NCBI GenBank assembly: GCA_003255065.1
Contig: QAOA01007022.1
Location: forward strand, 1,265,590 to 1,329,589
DNA from: Cercis canadensis
Taxonomy: Eukaryota; Streptophyta; Magnoliopsida; Fabales; Fabaceae
Direction of reading: 5' to 3'
Length of the DNA: 64,000 bases
A program made the position numbers and the translations under genes. Below the pieces are notes generated by a model. The model made no database searches. It was not told where the DNA came from and saw nothing but the letters and a program-made list of their open reading frames with translations. Position 1 is the stretch's first letter. Each line of letters opens with the position of its first letter. Below, piece by piece: positions 35,247 through 46,584 of the stretch.

Positions 35247-38200
35247 ATGGAGGCCCTCAATGCTGCTGGCTTGACTCCTTTATCTGTTCTTTCTGATAGA
35301 AGAAAAGAACCCAGAAAATCCTTTTCACTACCCACAATTTCTGCATGCAAAGTGTCAAATTCTTCTAGTTTTAGCAGCAAGAAACACACTTTGCAAGAGT
35401 GTTTATCTAGAGGTTTACGTGGGGGTTTATTTCTTGCAGCTTCAGTTGTCAATGGCGGAATTGCTAGAGCTCTAACATATGAGGAAGCATTGCAGCAATC
35501 TGTGAGGACCCCAAGTTCTGGGGGCTCTGATGCAAATGAGGTTTTAGATAGCGTTATTAGTTTTAGTACTGAGAACCCTTTGGTTATAGCAGGAGGAGTA
35601 GCCATTTTGGCAATTCCACTGGTTTTGGCTCAGGTTCTGAAGAAGCCTAAGCCATGGGCTGTTGAATCGGCTAAAAATGCATATGCAAAATTGGGTGCTG
35701 ATGGGAATGCTCAGTTGCTTGATATAAGAGCACCAGTAGAGTTTAGGCAAGTGGGTACCCCAGATATTGGAGGTCTGAGGAAGAAGACAGTATCAATCAC
35801 TTACAAGGGTGATGATAAGCCAGGGTTCCTGAAGAGGCTTTCATTGAAGTTCAGGGAACCAGAAAATACCACATTGTTCATTCTGGACAAGTAAGGAGAA
35901 CTTAAACAATTCTTTTATTGTTCTTTTCTCTGTTTTTGTCAATTGAGCTAAGGCATTGTGGGAAACAATGTGATTAAGATCCATAACACCTTCACTCACC
36001 TTATCTTGGATTTTAAATAAACTGCCAAAAATTAACATGCTAACCGAACAATTCAATGATTTTCTGTCTGATGAATTATGCTAACTTTAAATCTAACCAA
36101 TCATCATAGAGTACACAAATTTTTTATCAGGGGACATTAGTAAGAAAATTAAATATTATAGTTGACACATCTGCAGTCTGCACTATCCCATTAACAATTA
36201 AGGAAACTTGAATTACTTATATATATCATATTCGAATTTTGATTCACAAAAGCAAAATGCTTGAAGCTGATTGAGTGAGCTTGTGATGGAAGCCAGATTT
36301 GATGGCAACTCTGAACTGGTTGCTGAGTTGGTCGCCGTTAATGGATTCAAAGCTGCTTATGCAATTAAGGATGGTGTAGAAGGACCACGAGGATGGCTGG
36401 TCTTTCTTGTTCCTTTTCCTTTTTTTTATTAAAAAAAAAATCATTTTTATAGTATTTGTATGCCAGTATTAATTTGTCCATGATTCGTACACTGACAAGG
36501 ACTGAATTCTGCAGAGTAGCGGTCTTCCTTGGACACCACCAAGGAAAGCATTGAGTCTGGATTTTGGCAATTTGGCAGATACTATCTCTGGTGCCGTTGG
36601 AGTATGTATCTGGGATTTATCTTATTGCAATTGTAATTTTCAATTTTAATGCATTGAAAAATATTAGTTCTCAGATTAGTTAGTAGTCTTTCTGTTTACT
36701 ATAAGACTTTGGTGGACACATATAGCATTGATTTTGAAAGACAAAATGTTTATGTGAAAGGATGACAAGCAAGAAAGTGAATGGACTAATTCAAAACAAC
36801 AATGTCCTCTAGAATCTAGATGGAACTCTGTAGGTGACATTGAACAATAACTCCATTAACATGATTCATCTGAACACTTAGGAGTAATGGAATAAAATGT
36901 ACAAACATTATGGCCTTCTAAAGACTGGATAGACAGTAGTTGATTCTCATCAGTATGGATATGCTTGTGGCATCCTGATAGGTTTGTTAAACGTTTACTT
37001 GGGTTGATGGCTTAATGGAAAGAGATTTCCTATGGAAACCTTTCCATAACTCTAATTCTCAACTTGACTATGTATTTGAAGTGGCCTAGAAAATTTAAGA
37101 CGACATAAAAGATTTTTTCTGGTGTGTAAAACCAAAATGCTTTTCTTCCAGGTGGGGGGGAAAATGAGTATATATGGCGACTGGTTCATTATTATATGTT
37201 GCCTTTGAAACATATAGGCGTTGTTCATGATCTTAATTTTAGCATTTTTCTGAGTTTCTATTGGGTTATTGCAGGAGGGCTCTGATGGCTTGGCTGTTAC
37301 TCTTGGGGTTGCTGCAGCTACTGGACTGGGTCTATTAGCTTTTTCTGAGGTTGCTTTGCTCTAATGATTTCTTTAGTTGTGGTTTCTCACTTTTTCTCTG
37401 GGCAAAAGAAAATAATTTTGACATGACTCTACTGATGAGAAATTACTTGTTCATGTTGTTACTCTGTTGGTAGGTAGAAACAATTCTCCAACTTTTAGGC
37501 TCAGCTGCACTTGTTCAGTTTGCGAGCAAGAAGCTTCTATTTGCCGAGGTAAGTTTTGTTATGCTCCCTGCTACTGAATTCATGATTTTTCCATTCATGT
37601 CATTTGATTATTATTGATCTCCTTGAAGGAAGCATCCTTGACTTTTGTGGGGCACTACTATTCTGTAGCATGATTGCATTAAATTTAATGAGTCCTCCCA
37701 CTGTTAGGTTTATTGAGATATTGTCAGCATCTGCTTTTTCTTCAAAGGCATGAAGGGTATCTTCTTATTCAATAAGAGCCTTTTTGGAGTCTCCGAAACG
37801 CAAGCATTTAAACTAGATAAATAAAGTGAGATGTTTGTATGTCCTCACAGTCCAATGGATGCTATTTCCTTTAAATATGTTTTTATCAGGATTCTCATAT
37901 TCAATGGCTTCCCCAATCAGTAAAGATTTTTTTGTTTTTTCCTTGAGTGCATATTGTCTTAAGCATTGTTTACTGATCTTAACTGTTTTATATGAACTTT
38001 CACCTGAAGCAGAGAGTGATGAGAAAGGTTGAATGTTATCAAGATGTTCACTTCATGCATTTTTATGTTGTGGCTTTTTTTTTTGGATATTTAAGGGAGG
38101 CCAAAACGTGGTATTTGTGAAAATTCCATTAATGATGATTACCTTCAGTTCTGGTTTATTATTATTTCTAGAAGTGAGGGACTCAAGTTCACTTGGATTT

Positions 38201-38953
38201 GTTTTCTTTGATGGCAGGATCGAAAGCAAACACTGAAACAAGTTGATGAGTTATTGAACACCAAGGTTGCCCCTAAAGAGCTTGTTGATGAAATAAAGGT
38301 ACTTAAGATTTATTTTTTTTGTTCTGTGTTGATGAAGTGAGTTTTAATTATGATTTGATAGATTGGGGAATATATTTTTTTAAATGATAATGGAGAACAA
38401 TTGCCTAATGTAGAACTCTTTTTTCTTTTTCTTCTTTTACACTTGTTCTCCTTGAATGGCTGGGAACCTTAGCAAATTGGAAAGGCTCTTCTACCAGTCT
38501 CTACCAGTAATAAGGCTCTTCAAGCACCAACAGAGAAAAACCCAGAACCTGCTACAGCTGATAGCACTGTACAGAAAGCAGAAGCTATTCCAGACACCAT
38601 CTCTGATTCCAAAGTAGATGCTGCAGCAGCACCTGCTCCAGAAATAAATTCAGTACCCAAAACTGAAGTTAAGGCAGAATCACTTCCTGGGTTACCAAAA
38701 CCACTTTCACCATACCCATATGTAATGTCTCTATTTCCTTGCTCTATGAATTTGTCACTTTCTGTGCTGATTAGATATGCTTATGGTGGCCATTTTTCTT
38801 GCCACTTATCTTTTCCTACATTTTCTACTTTATATTTTGTGTTCCTAACATATGCTAACCATTTTTCATGTCCTTCTGTTTTCCCTTTTTCTTCTTGGAT
38901 GGCAGTACCCGGATTTCAAGCCTCCAACATCTCCCACCCCTTCACAGCCCTAG
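35247..38953 (+). CDS. TROL: TROL, thylakoid rhodanese-like anchor of ferredoxin-NADP reductase
   Basis: Eight exons join in frame: 35247-35890, 36297-36399, 36515-36601, 37275-37349, 37474-37548, 38218-38298, 38473-38721 and 38906-38953, giving 453 residues. An in-frame ATG at 35211 would add 12 residues; 35247 is preferred because MEALN matches Arabidopsis TROL (At4g01050). A transit peptide is followed by a first membrane segment (about 110-132), a rhodanese-like domain (about 145-260), a second hydrophobic segment, and a Pro/Ala-rich stromal tail. The tail ends [11 protein letters not shown], resembling the FNR-recruiting motif shared with Tic62. The position of the catalytic cysteine holds Asp (FILDKFDG), as in Arabidopsis, so sulphur transfer is unlikely. 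TROL tethers ferredoxin-NADP reductase to the thylakoid. Confidence 0.95.
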
Positions 38954-40324
38954 AGTTTCACTTGTGTCAAATCTTGAATTCTATAGCAGGCAACTCTTTT
39001 TTCCAGCACTATATAAAGAGGTGTACAATCAATGACCTTTGTTACGTAAAATGTTAGGTTCAAAAGTTGTATTATTCAGTGCGTTTTATGAGTGTCCTTC
39101 TATTATTTGTTCTACTTGATACACTTTTTGTAATTGATGGATGCCTTGTAGAGGTGTTTCATATATTAGTAATGTTCAGTTTTAGTATAAACATCATTTA
39201 TGCCTGTTTACTAGTTTATGGAAATTCAGATTGGGTTGGGTAGACTAGATTTTCTTCTATGGATATGTATAACATGGCTTAGAATTGTTGTTTTGTTAAA
39301 TGGAAAATTTATGTCATAACTCTCTTTGTTGGTTTCCCAATTTAATATGAAAACAAGGCTAGTCTAATACTCAAGTCCCATAGTAAATAAACAATTAATT
39401 TATTAGAGATTGTATTCATCTTGGATTAATCATTTTCAATAATCTTTCAATTAAATTGCCTAATTTAAAAATCATGAAAGAAAATTCAAAATATCAAGGA
39501 TATAGTCAAATAAAAAAAAATCAAAAGAAGTTTGAATAAAGAATTTATTTAAGATAAGAAAATTAATTACCATGAAGTAAAATAAATACATTGGATTATC
39601 TATAATAAACTTACATATCATAACACAGTAATAAAATATTTATCCTTCTCATTTTTTAAATAATTTTTTAATTGAAAGAAAGATGTTAAGAGACCCTAAA
39701 TTTTTCATTCCCACTAGTTTTTGCCAAAACAGGACAAACATTTTAAGATTAGTTCAACAAATTATATATGCATAATGAGTTTAATTACCATAATATCCCT
39801 AAAAATTAATTATCATCATAATTAAATTGAAGACAAACTAAAAAATAAAGAATAGCGAAGATAAAGTAAAAAATTCAGAAATAGAGATAACAAATTTTAA
39901 TTAGTATCCATAAGATTTAGCTTTATATGCTTCATATAGATATAGATGTTAAGCTCATTTTGATTATTTACTGCCGTTTGAACAGCCTGATGTTAAGCTC
40001 ATTTTAGCAATATATGTGTACATCAAATATTAACATTGCATGGCCAATGATTTGTGGGTCTAGTGGTACCTCCTCTAATCATAGAAATTAGAGGGTTTAA
40101 TATCATAAGTTCTAATTCTCGCTATGTACTCCCTTCTCCTTTTCAGGGATGATACAAACCATGTAGAATACATTTACTGCTTAAAGTAGGACAAATGATT
40201 TTTATTCTCAAGCCATCAACTTACAACAAATAAAGAAACAAAAAGACAGAAAATAGAAAAGTTCTNNNNNNNNNNGGGGGGGGGGGGGTGGTTGGTTGGT
40301 GGTGGTGGGGATTGGTTGCTGTGT
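38954..40324. other. AT-rich gap with a short assembly gap
   Basis: About 38954-39200 is the likely TROL 3' UTR. The rest is AT-rich without a recognisable gene. Ten N at 40266-40275 are followed by G12 and G/T-rich sequence that lies within 40 bp of the DCL2 stop codon. That edge looks like poor-quality sequence. Confidence 0.55.
40266..40275. other. assembly gap (10 N) with poly-G edge
   Basis: The N run is followed by twelve G and then about 35 bases almost only of G and T, the same pattern as beside the gap at 3196-3247. It is probably a sequencing artefact. Confidence 0.75.
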
Positions 40325-43300
40325 TCATCCTTCAGAAATGGTTCTCTTCAAGGACTCCAAAACTTTCTTGGAGGCTAACCTTTCAGCAGTGTGCTTATTA
40401 GTAGCCTTAGCTGTATACTTGTGTGAGATACCATTAGCTTCCACCTCAATTGTCACATGTGTTTCATCATTGTGGCAGTGCACCACTGCCTCTTTCTTAT
40501 TATACTCTCCTTTTTGGGCGCATAGTTCATTCAGCTCTCTTGTAGGCTGTAGCTTCACTGTGTCAGGGGTAACCAGGGGTTCCAAAAGAGGTATTATGCT
40601 TTCAAACACTTTGTTCTTGTTGTATCCTGAATCAACAAGAATTGCTCCAGCTAGAGACTCTATAACATCTGAAAGTACCTGCAAGAAATAGGTATATCCA
40701 TCTCATGGATCTTGAACAGTTTATACATTATGATTGCAGCTATGTTTATCTGCTATAATAGCCAAATAAGAAGCTTCACAAATTTTACGTATTGTAAAAT
40801 CACCATGACAGTAATGGAACAGCTTACCTTGGTGAAACCTGTCTCTGATTCCCATCCAGAATTTGATTCTGAAGATAACTCGTGAAAATTATTAAATGTG
40901 ACATCAATATTCTTGTGTACCTCCTTTGATGCTAGTAAGTGTTGGTGCAACTCAGCCTTAATGGTAGATAGGGCATAATGCTCATTATTCACCGAAGCCG
41001 CCCTCATGTCAGTCAACAACCCTGGTGACATCATGTCAAAATGTTTATTGTAGAAATGCATTGTAATGAGGTAATCCAACACTGCATCACCGAGAAATTC
41101 TAGCCGCTGCAAGGGAAATTGAAGTCAGTGTTGCTACTTACTAACAATGATGCTGACATAGAATTCATAACACTAAGATGATGTTGTTGTTACTAATAAG
41201 TTCTACAAAGTACCTGATAGCTTCTTGGACATTCTGGCCGTATGTAAGAACCATGGGTGAGAGCTTCTACTAAAAGTGAAGCATCATTGAATGAGTAGTT
41301 GTTTAATAGGGATTTTAGAAGGTTGACATTTACAAGCTTCTCTGGATGAATGTTAAAAATCCTCTCATGTGGTATACGGTCAAAATCCACCTGTATGCCA
41401 ATCCAATTCATAAACAGTAAAGCAGCTTCTTCACCTTTCTTGCTAAGGAAGGCAGCAATCAGTGCCTCAACAACATCAGCAACAATATCATATTTTAGTT
41501 TTCTGCTTCCACAGAGATAAACTTTTGTTCCACTAGAAACCAGCTCTTGTTGCAAACAGAAACCTGATTTATCGCCCGGTATAATCCAGGTTTTAGGATC
41601 AAAAGGTCCTTTTCTTATGAAGCCCTGGAACATTAAAAGGAATAGAAATTTGATGAACTTTTTCATCGGAAAAAGGTATATACCAGCAAGGGTTTCAATG
41701 TAATAACAATCCATGTGAGATTAGCATGTATGCATACAAGTAAGTAAACAACAGCTAAGCAACATCATCAAATCCTCATGGTATATGCATCACAACGAGA
41801 ATGCAATTCACACATGCTCCCCTCTTTATGAACCTCCAATAATAGCAGCAACCTCTCTAAACCAGAATACTGATAAAGAATCCAGTGAAATTTGCAGTAC
41901 AAATTAATATGGAAGTTGTTGAAAAGACAAAACAATAACTGATAAGGAGGATTAAAAATTCGTCACAACAATATTAAGAGAAAAAAATAATACCGGAAGC
42001 CTTCGGCTGCACCCAACTTTACAGAGGGCAGCATTAGAAGTTATCTCTTTTCGCTTGTTGGTAAGGAGACCCTCACCATCATTTTGGTAAGTCTTAAAAA
42101 GCTGTCGACTAACAGCATACTTTAGAAAAGAATCTCCAAGTGTCTCTAAGGAATCATAATCAAAGGACTCTTGGCATTCCAGTGTAGTAATTGCTTCCAA
42201 GACCTACAATGCACATTACAGATACCATAAGAACTAGTATTCTCAAAAACGAGAAGACAGCAAAAACATAGATCTGAGGTACAATTTTATCATTAAGCAA
42301 TGGAGATGACAATGATGGAGCTGGAAGTAGGCATTATTCAAGGTCATTCTTCACATGGAAGACATGAAATTATTCATTCTAGGCGAAACATGGAAATATA
42401 ACACGGCAGCATTATGTGATGATAAGCAATCTTCACAGGAGTAGTAGCTTACTTTAATGGTTGGAATATCATTTTGCGTGCAATGATCCAAGTGCATATT
42501 TTTTAAGTTGAAAGCAATAAGCAAGGATTCAATCCGGTGCATGATTGGTGGAATGAATGAAAAAGAATAAATAGTATCAATTGATATTGGTGACATGATT
42601 ATATCGCAAAGTTCAGGAGGCAATTCAACAGAAACCTGGCTTGATCCTGAAAAGGTAAAACATAGAGTTAACATTTAGATCATATCTCATAAAATTTGTA
42701 GTACACAGAACAAAATGGAACTAATTATAGCTACAATTTTGAAAACGAATAATTGTAGGCATTCTGATTCCTTGTGCTATATCATAGTTGATGTCAGAAA
42801 TCACGAGAATACAATCAGAGAATTCCAATTCCTATTAATCTCACCAAAGAAACATTAGGGAGCAAAAGAGGTGAAAATTAAAGGTTAACCTCTGGTCGCC
42901 TTTTGTCTGCATTTCAGAAGGTAATTTTGCACTTGAAAAACATGCTTTCCCTTAAGAAGTGGTTGATGTTCATAACGCAATTGAATGCCATAGCTGAAAT
43001 TCAGAACATGATTCAAGTTATTTTTATGGTAGGCACATACAAGAATAACACACCCTGACACCCAAGTAAATATATTATTAGCTTGATCATATACCTGAAC
43101 TGCAAAAGTTTACTTACCTATCTTCAAAGTGCTTCTTGTAAGTTTTAGCTCCCTTGCGTCGTTTTGATAGAAGAGAGTTTCCATTCAATTTCATTATGTC
43201 AGTGATGACATAAAAATAACCATTATGACGGGTGCAGACCAAAGAATTTTTAAGTTTGCAAGTGCAAACTAAGCCATTTTTGGTACATAACCTGTGAGCA

Positions 43301-44401
43301 TGATCCCCACATTCACATAAACTTTCAGATGAAAAGGAAACAGAATTAACAGTCACCCAATCAATGATTGAAGGTCTCTCATGTGTAGCAGCAGAAGGAA
43401 GCACAAGATAGTCAATCTCAAGACTATCTCCTGCAGAGAGTTCATCGAAAACAGTTGCTAACCCACTCATGTCACGATGCAGAAGAGTCCTAAATAGGGT
43501 AATCTGAAACTTTTTACACAGGTGAACCTGGAAAATAAAAATATAACCAAGAGAAAAAAAAAAGAAGAAGAGAAATACTCAATTCACTTTGCTTGATACC
43601 TCATGACAAGGAGTAATGTTATGTAAACGACACTTACATTCACAGTCATGTACAATTTATAAGTGGCTTCATTGAATTTAGATCGTCACATATATATGTC
43701 AAAACCAAGAGTTAATTACACTGATGTCTGATAAAATTATGAAAATCTTTTTCTTTTTTCAAGAGTTACGCAAATCTCTTTTACTTTACAATTTAGCGCA
43801 CAAAAAATTTTTCTTTCTTATTTCTTTAAGTTACATATACCTCCCTTGTATTTAATTTTAACATTCGTTCGCTTTAAATATAAATTATACTTAAATGAAG
43901 GTTGTACAATAGTACAAGCAAACTTACCTCATTTGGGTCAAGATGAATGGTTTCTAAATATCTAAGATTCACCATCAAACTACCCCTGCCAACAGTCATT
44001 TCAAATTGTGTGCATCCGATTTCTGGGTCAAGTTCACTTCTCATTGCAAGCACAATGTCATGAACCAATACATCATTTCTGAAATCTTGCTTCAACTCTA
44101 TCAAATAGCAATAGTACATTGTCTGGCTACTGTTTGATGAAAAACTAACCAGTTCTGATGGGACATAAATGGGTTGCTCCTCATTGTAAGGTGCATTTTC
44201 TGCACATTTTTAATCAGAATTGCCCAACAAAATAGCAAGGATCAGATCAAGGTCCAAACCATTTAATTTCCAAGTAACAATTTTTAAGAGTAAAACGCAT
44301 CAATAACACTGAGAAATGGAAGCAAGGAATCCAGAACTTACCAAATACTTGGACATCAACTTCTTCCATGACAATAGCAGGAACAATCTCTCTAAGATTT
44401 T
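40325..44401 (-). pseudogene. DCL2: Dicer-like 2, C-terminal half only (no helicase)
   Basis: Nine exons join in frame without any stop: 44401-44342, 44199-43928, 43527-43118, 42993-42890, 42646-42453, 42203-41994, 41624-41214, 41106-40828 and 40678-40325, about 764 codons. Encoded in order are the tail of the DUF283 region, the platform (YYCYLIELKQDF), the PAZ domain, RNase IIIa (ETLGDSFLKY and ADVVEALIAAF), RNase IIIb (RLEFLGDAVLDYL and SDVIESLAGAIL) and a C-terminal dsRNA-binding domain. All four acidic residues in each RNase III site appear present. Plant DCL2 proteins have about 1,390 residues. The helicase half that should lie at higher coordinates is absent up to the next gene. A possible start is the ATG at 44369, giving about 753 residues. 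The open frame and kept splice sites mean it may be young or still expressed. It is called a pseudogene only because the 5' half is gone. Confidence 0.8.
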
Positions 44402-45076
44402 CTGCTCTCTTTGTTATTCATACTTCACTTTGTACTTATAGCCAGCCCAGAAGGCAGAATAAAGAGAAAAAGTGGGAATGGCCCACCAGGGAACACTGCC
44501 TTAAGTTGGAAGTTAACTTACTTGCTTGCCAAGGAGTTCAATTCTATTTGCTACAAAATTCACAATTTTCATCAAATTACATGCCACACATCTTTATTTA
44601 GCCATTATTTCTGTCTTGTATAAATTCTAGCATCTTCCTTGAGTCCACCGTCTCCTTACCCGGAAATTCTTTAGTAGACTTATGCATTGACTCGATCAGG
44701 AAAAAAAATAAATAAATAAACAAAGTTTTCTTGGTCTCTACTCTAGTGAGAGATTCTCACTTAATATAACCAATAAAGCCTCAAGGACAATGACACTTTG
44801 CACCGAAAGCAAGACTCATCTCACAGGAATTGTGAAACCATGGTTTTGAACACATTTCTAAACAAGCTATTAATATTTGGTAGAGATAAGAATTAAAAAG
44901 TTTTATTATTATTCATATTTATTTAAATACTTTCCAGTTTATACAATACGAGATAGTCTATCTCTTTATAGGATTTGAATAAGAAACCTATGTAATGAAA
45001 TGACAATGTTTAATTATTAAGATGTCTCATTGTAGATGATTTTTTTTTTTCCTTTTGCCATTAAATAGATATAGCT
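44402..45076. other. breakpoint region upstream of the truncated DCL2
   Basis: Homology to DCL2 stops at about 44401. Nothing here resembles the helicase or DUF283 exons, and the open frames on the plus strand (77 and 70 codons) are not recognisable. A minus-strand promoter for the DCL2 remnant would have to lie here; none is obvious. Confidence 0.5.
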
Positions 45077-45085
45077 AAATTTTTT

Positions 45086-45585
45086 GAGTGATTCTTGTAG
45101 ATATTGCATTTCTACAAACTAAATACACAAATAAGGCATATTTCAAATTATTTCCACGACTACGATAGTTTTTTTTTTTTTACTTTTCCTCTTCAGTGTC
45201 GCATTTTGAACATAATGGAGAGTTATATTTTGGTTCCAGACTCCTTGAAGGAGCCAAATTTTGGCATGGAAATTTTTTTATTTTTTTAATTTTTGCAAGT
45301 AAGGAGTCAAATTATGGTATAGAAGGGAGCTGAATTTTGGCATGGAATTTTTTTTTTTTTTAAATTTTGAAGAAGGGAGTCGAATTATGGTGATAGAAGG
45401 GAGCCAAATTTTGGCTCCCACCTCCTTTAAGGAGTTGGAACCAAAATGCGGTTTTTCATTGGGTTTAAAATGCGACACTGAAGAGAAAAAAAAAAAAAAA
45501 AACTACTGTAGTCGTGGAAATAGTTTGAAATATACCTTATTTGTGTGTTTAGTTTGTAGAAATGCAACATCTACAAGAATCACTC
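45086..45585. mobile_element. non-autonomous TIR element, Mutator-like, 500 bp
   Basis: Inverted repeats of about 100 bp start GAGTGATTCTTGTAGAT and end in the complement; both arms contain CTATTTCCACGACTAC or a close variant. Flanks AAATTTTTT (45077-45085) and AAATTTTCT (45586-45594) match at 8 of 9 bases, fitting a 9-bp target-site duplication. Inner arms repeat the motif AATTTTGGC or CGCATTTTG and poly-A/T runs, as in the elements at 1439-1984 and 50910-58665. No gene lies inside. Confidence 0.7.
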
Positions 45586-45651
45586 AAATTTTCTAGCTAG
45601 AATATAGGGCTGAAATTCAAACTTAAAAACTTAACTTTTTTGATATACTGA

Positions 45652-46025
45652 GCACTATGCTACTCTCACCTCATTTGGGTGGGTTCCGGTGGGATTCACC
45701 CAGTGATTTTAGTGTCATTGTGAAGATCTTGAAAAACTGAGTCATCAGTATGAGTTAGAACACACAGTTCTTTATAAAATGCAAGAATGACACGATATAA
45801 GAAAATATGTCAAAAAGTAACTTTTTTAAATTTACTTTTTGACATGTTTTCTTATATTATGTTGTTGTTGTATTTTATAAAAAACTATGTTCTGACATAT
45901 GCCGAATGACTTAGTTTTTTGAGATCTACTAAAATCACACTATAAGTTTTACAAGGTCCCACCCAAAACTCCATCAAAATAGGGCGGGGATAGTGCTACC
46001 CACTATAAGAGGGGTAGCATAGCCC
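45652..46025. mobile_element. foldback hairpin MITE, about 374 bp
   Basis: The two halves are reverse complements along most of their length, meeting at about 45828 around ACTTTTT...AAAAAGT. Ends read GCACTATGCTAC and GTAGCATAGCCC. Shared inner blocks include GATTTTAGT, AAACT(G/A)AGTCAT, TTTATAAAAT and ATATAAGAAAA(T/C)ATGTC. No clear target-site duplication is visible, so the superfamily stays open. A transcript would form a long imperfect hairpin. Confidence 0.65.
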
Positions 46026-46584
46026 TTACTTGTTGAGATATCTTTAAATTAGTTATACTTTGTGTATTTGTGTTTAGAGACTCAATAATTATTTTATATG
46101 ATAATTTTTTAAATTAATTAGAAATCTTCAAGACTTTAACATAAGTGCTAAATTATTTTTTTGAAAAAAATACTCAATATAGGTTGGGATAATTTACTTC
46201 AATATTTCTTTTTTACTTAAGAAAGAATAAATATATATGCCAACGAAGTTAGTTCAACTAATAATGATCAAATTATTATGCTTGTAAAGTTTAGGTTCAA
46301 ATTTCATCACGAGAAATTCCTTTTTGATAGACAATCTATAAGTACTATTATAAACTCTCACTAAGACTTGTGACATGACTAACCTCCCCTCACTATATAT
46401 ATATATATATCTATCTAATTTTCTCATGTGCCAAATATATTAACTTTGTGGTGGTGTCTAGGAGATTTTCAAGCGGAGTCGCTTTAGACAAATAAATGGT
46501 TCCCGCCCAAACCCTGACCCAAACAGAATCGAGAAATTCCAAACTTTGAGAGGAGGTTACTTACTGGAAGCTCAGCTCGATCGC
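46026..46584. other. CENH3 promoter and leader
   Basis: AT-rich DNA with a short TA repeat (about 46395-46412), then a GC-richer leader from about 46490. The sequence TTCCCGCC near 46500 resembles an E2F site (TTTCCCGC-type) expected for a histone gene expressed in S phase or G2. This is inference from one motif. Confidence 0.35.

Noticed and set aside
40296-40691. 131-codon plus-strand open frame
   Set aside because: It is antisense to the last DCL2 exon and begins in the suspect G/T-rich gap edge.
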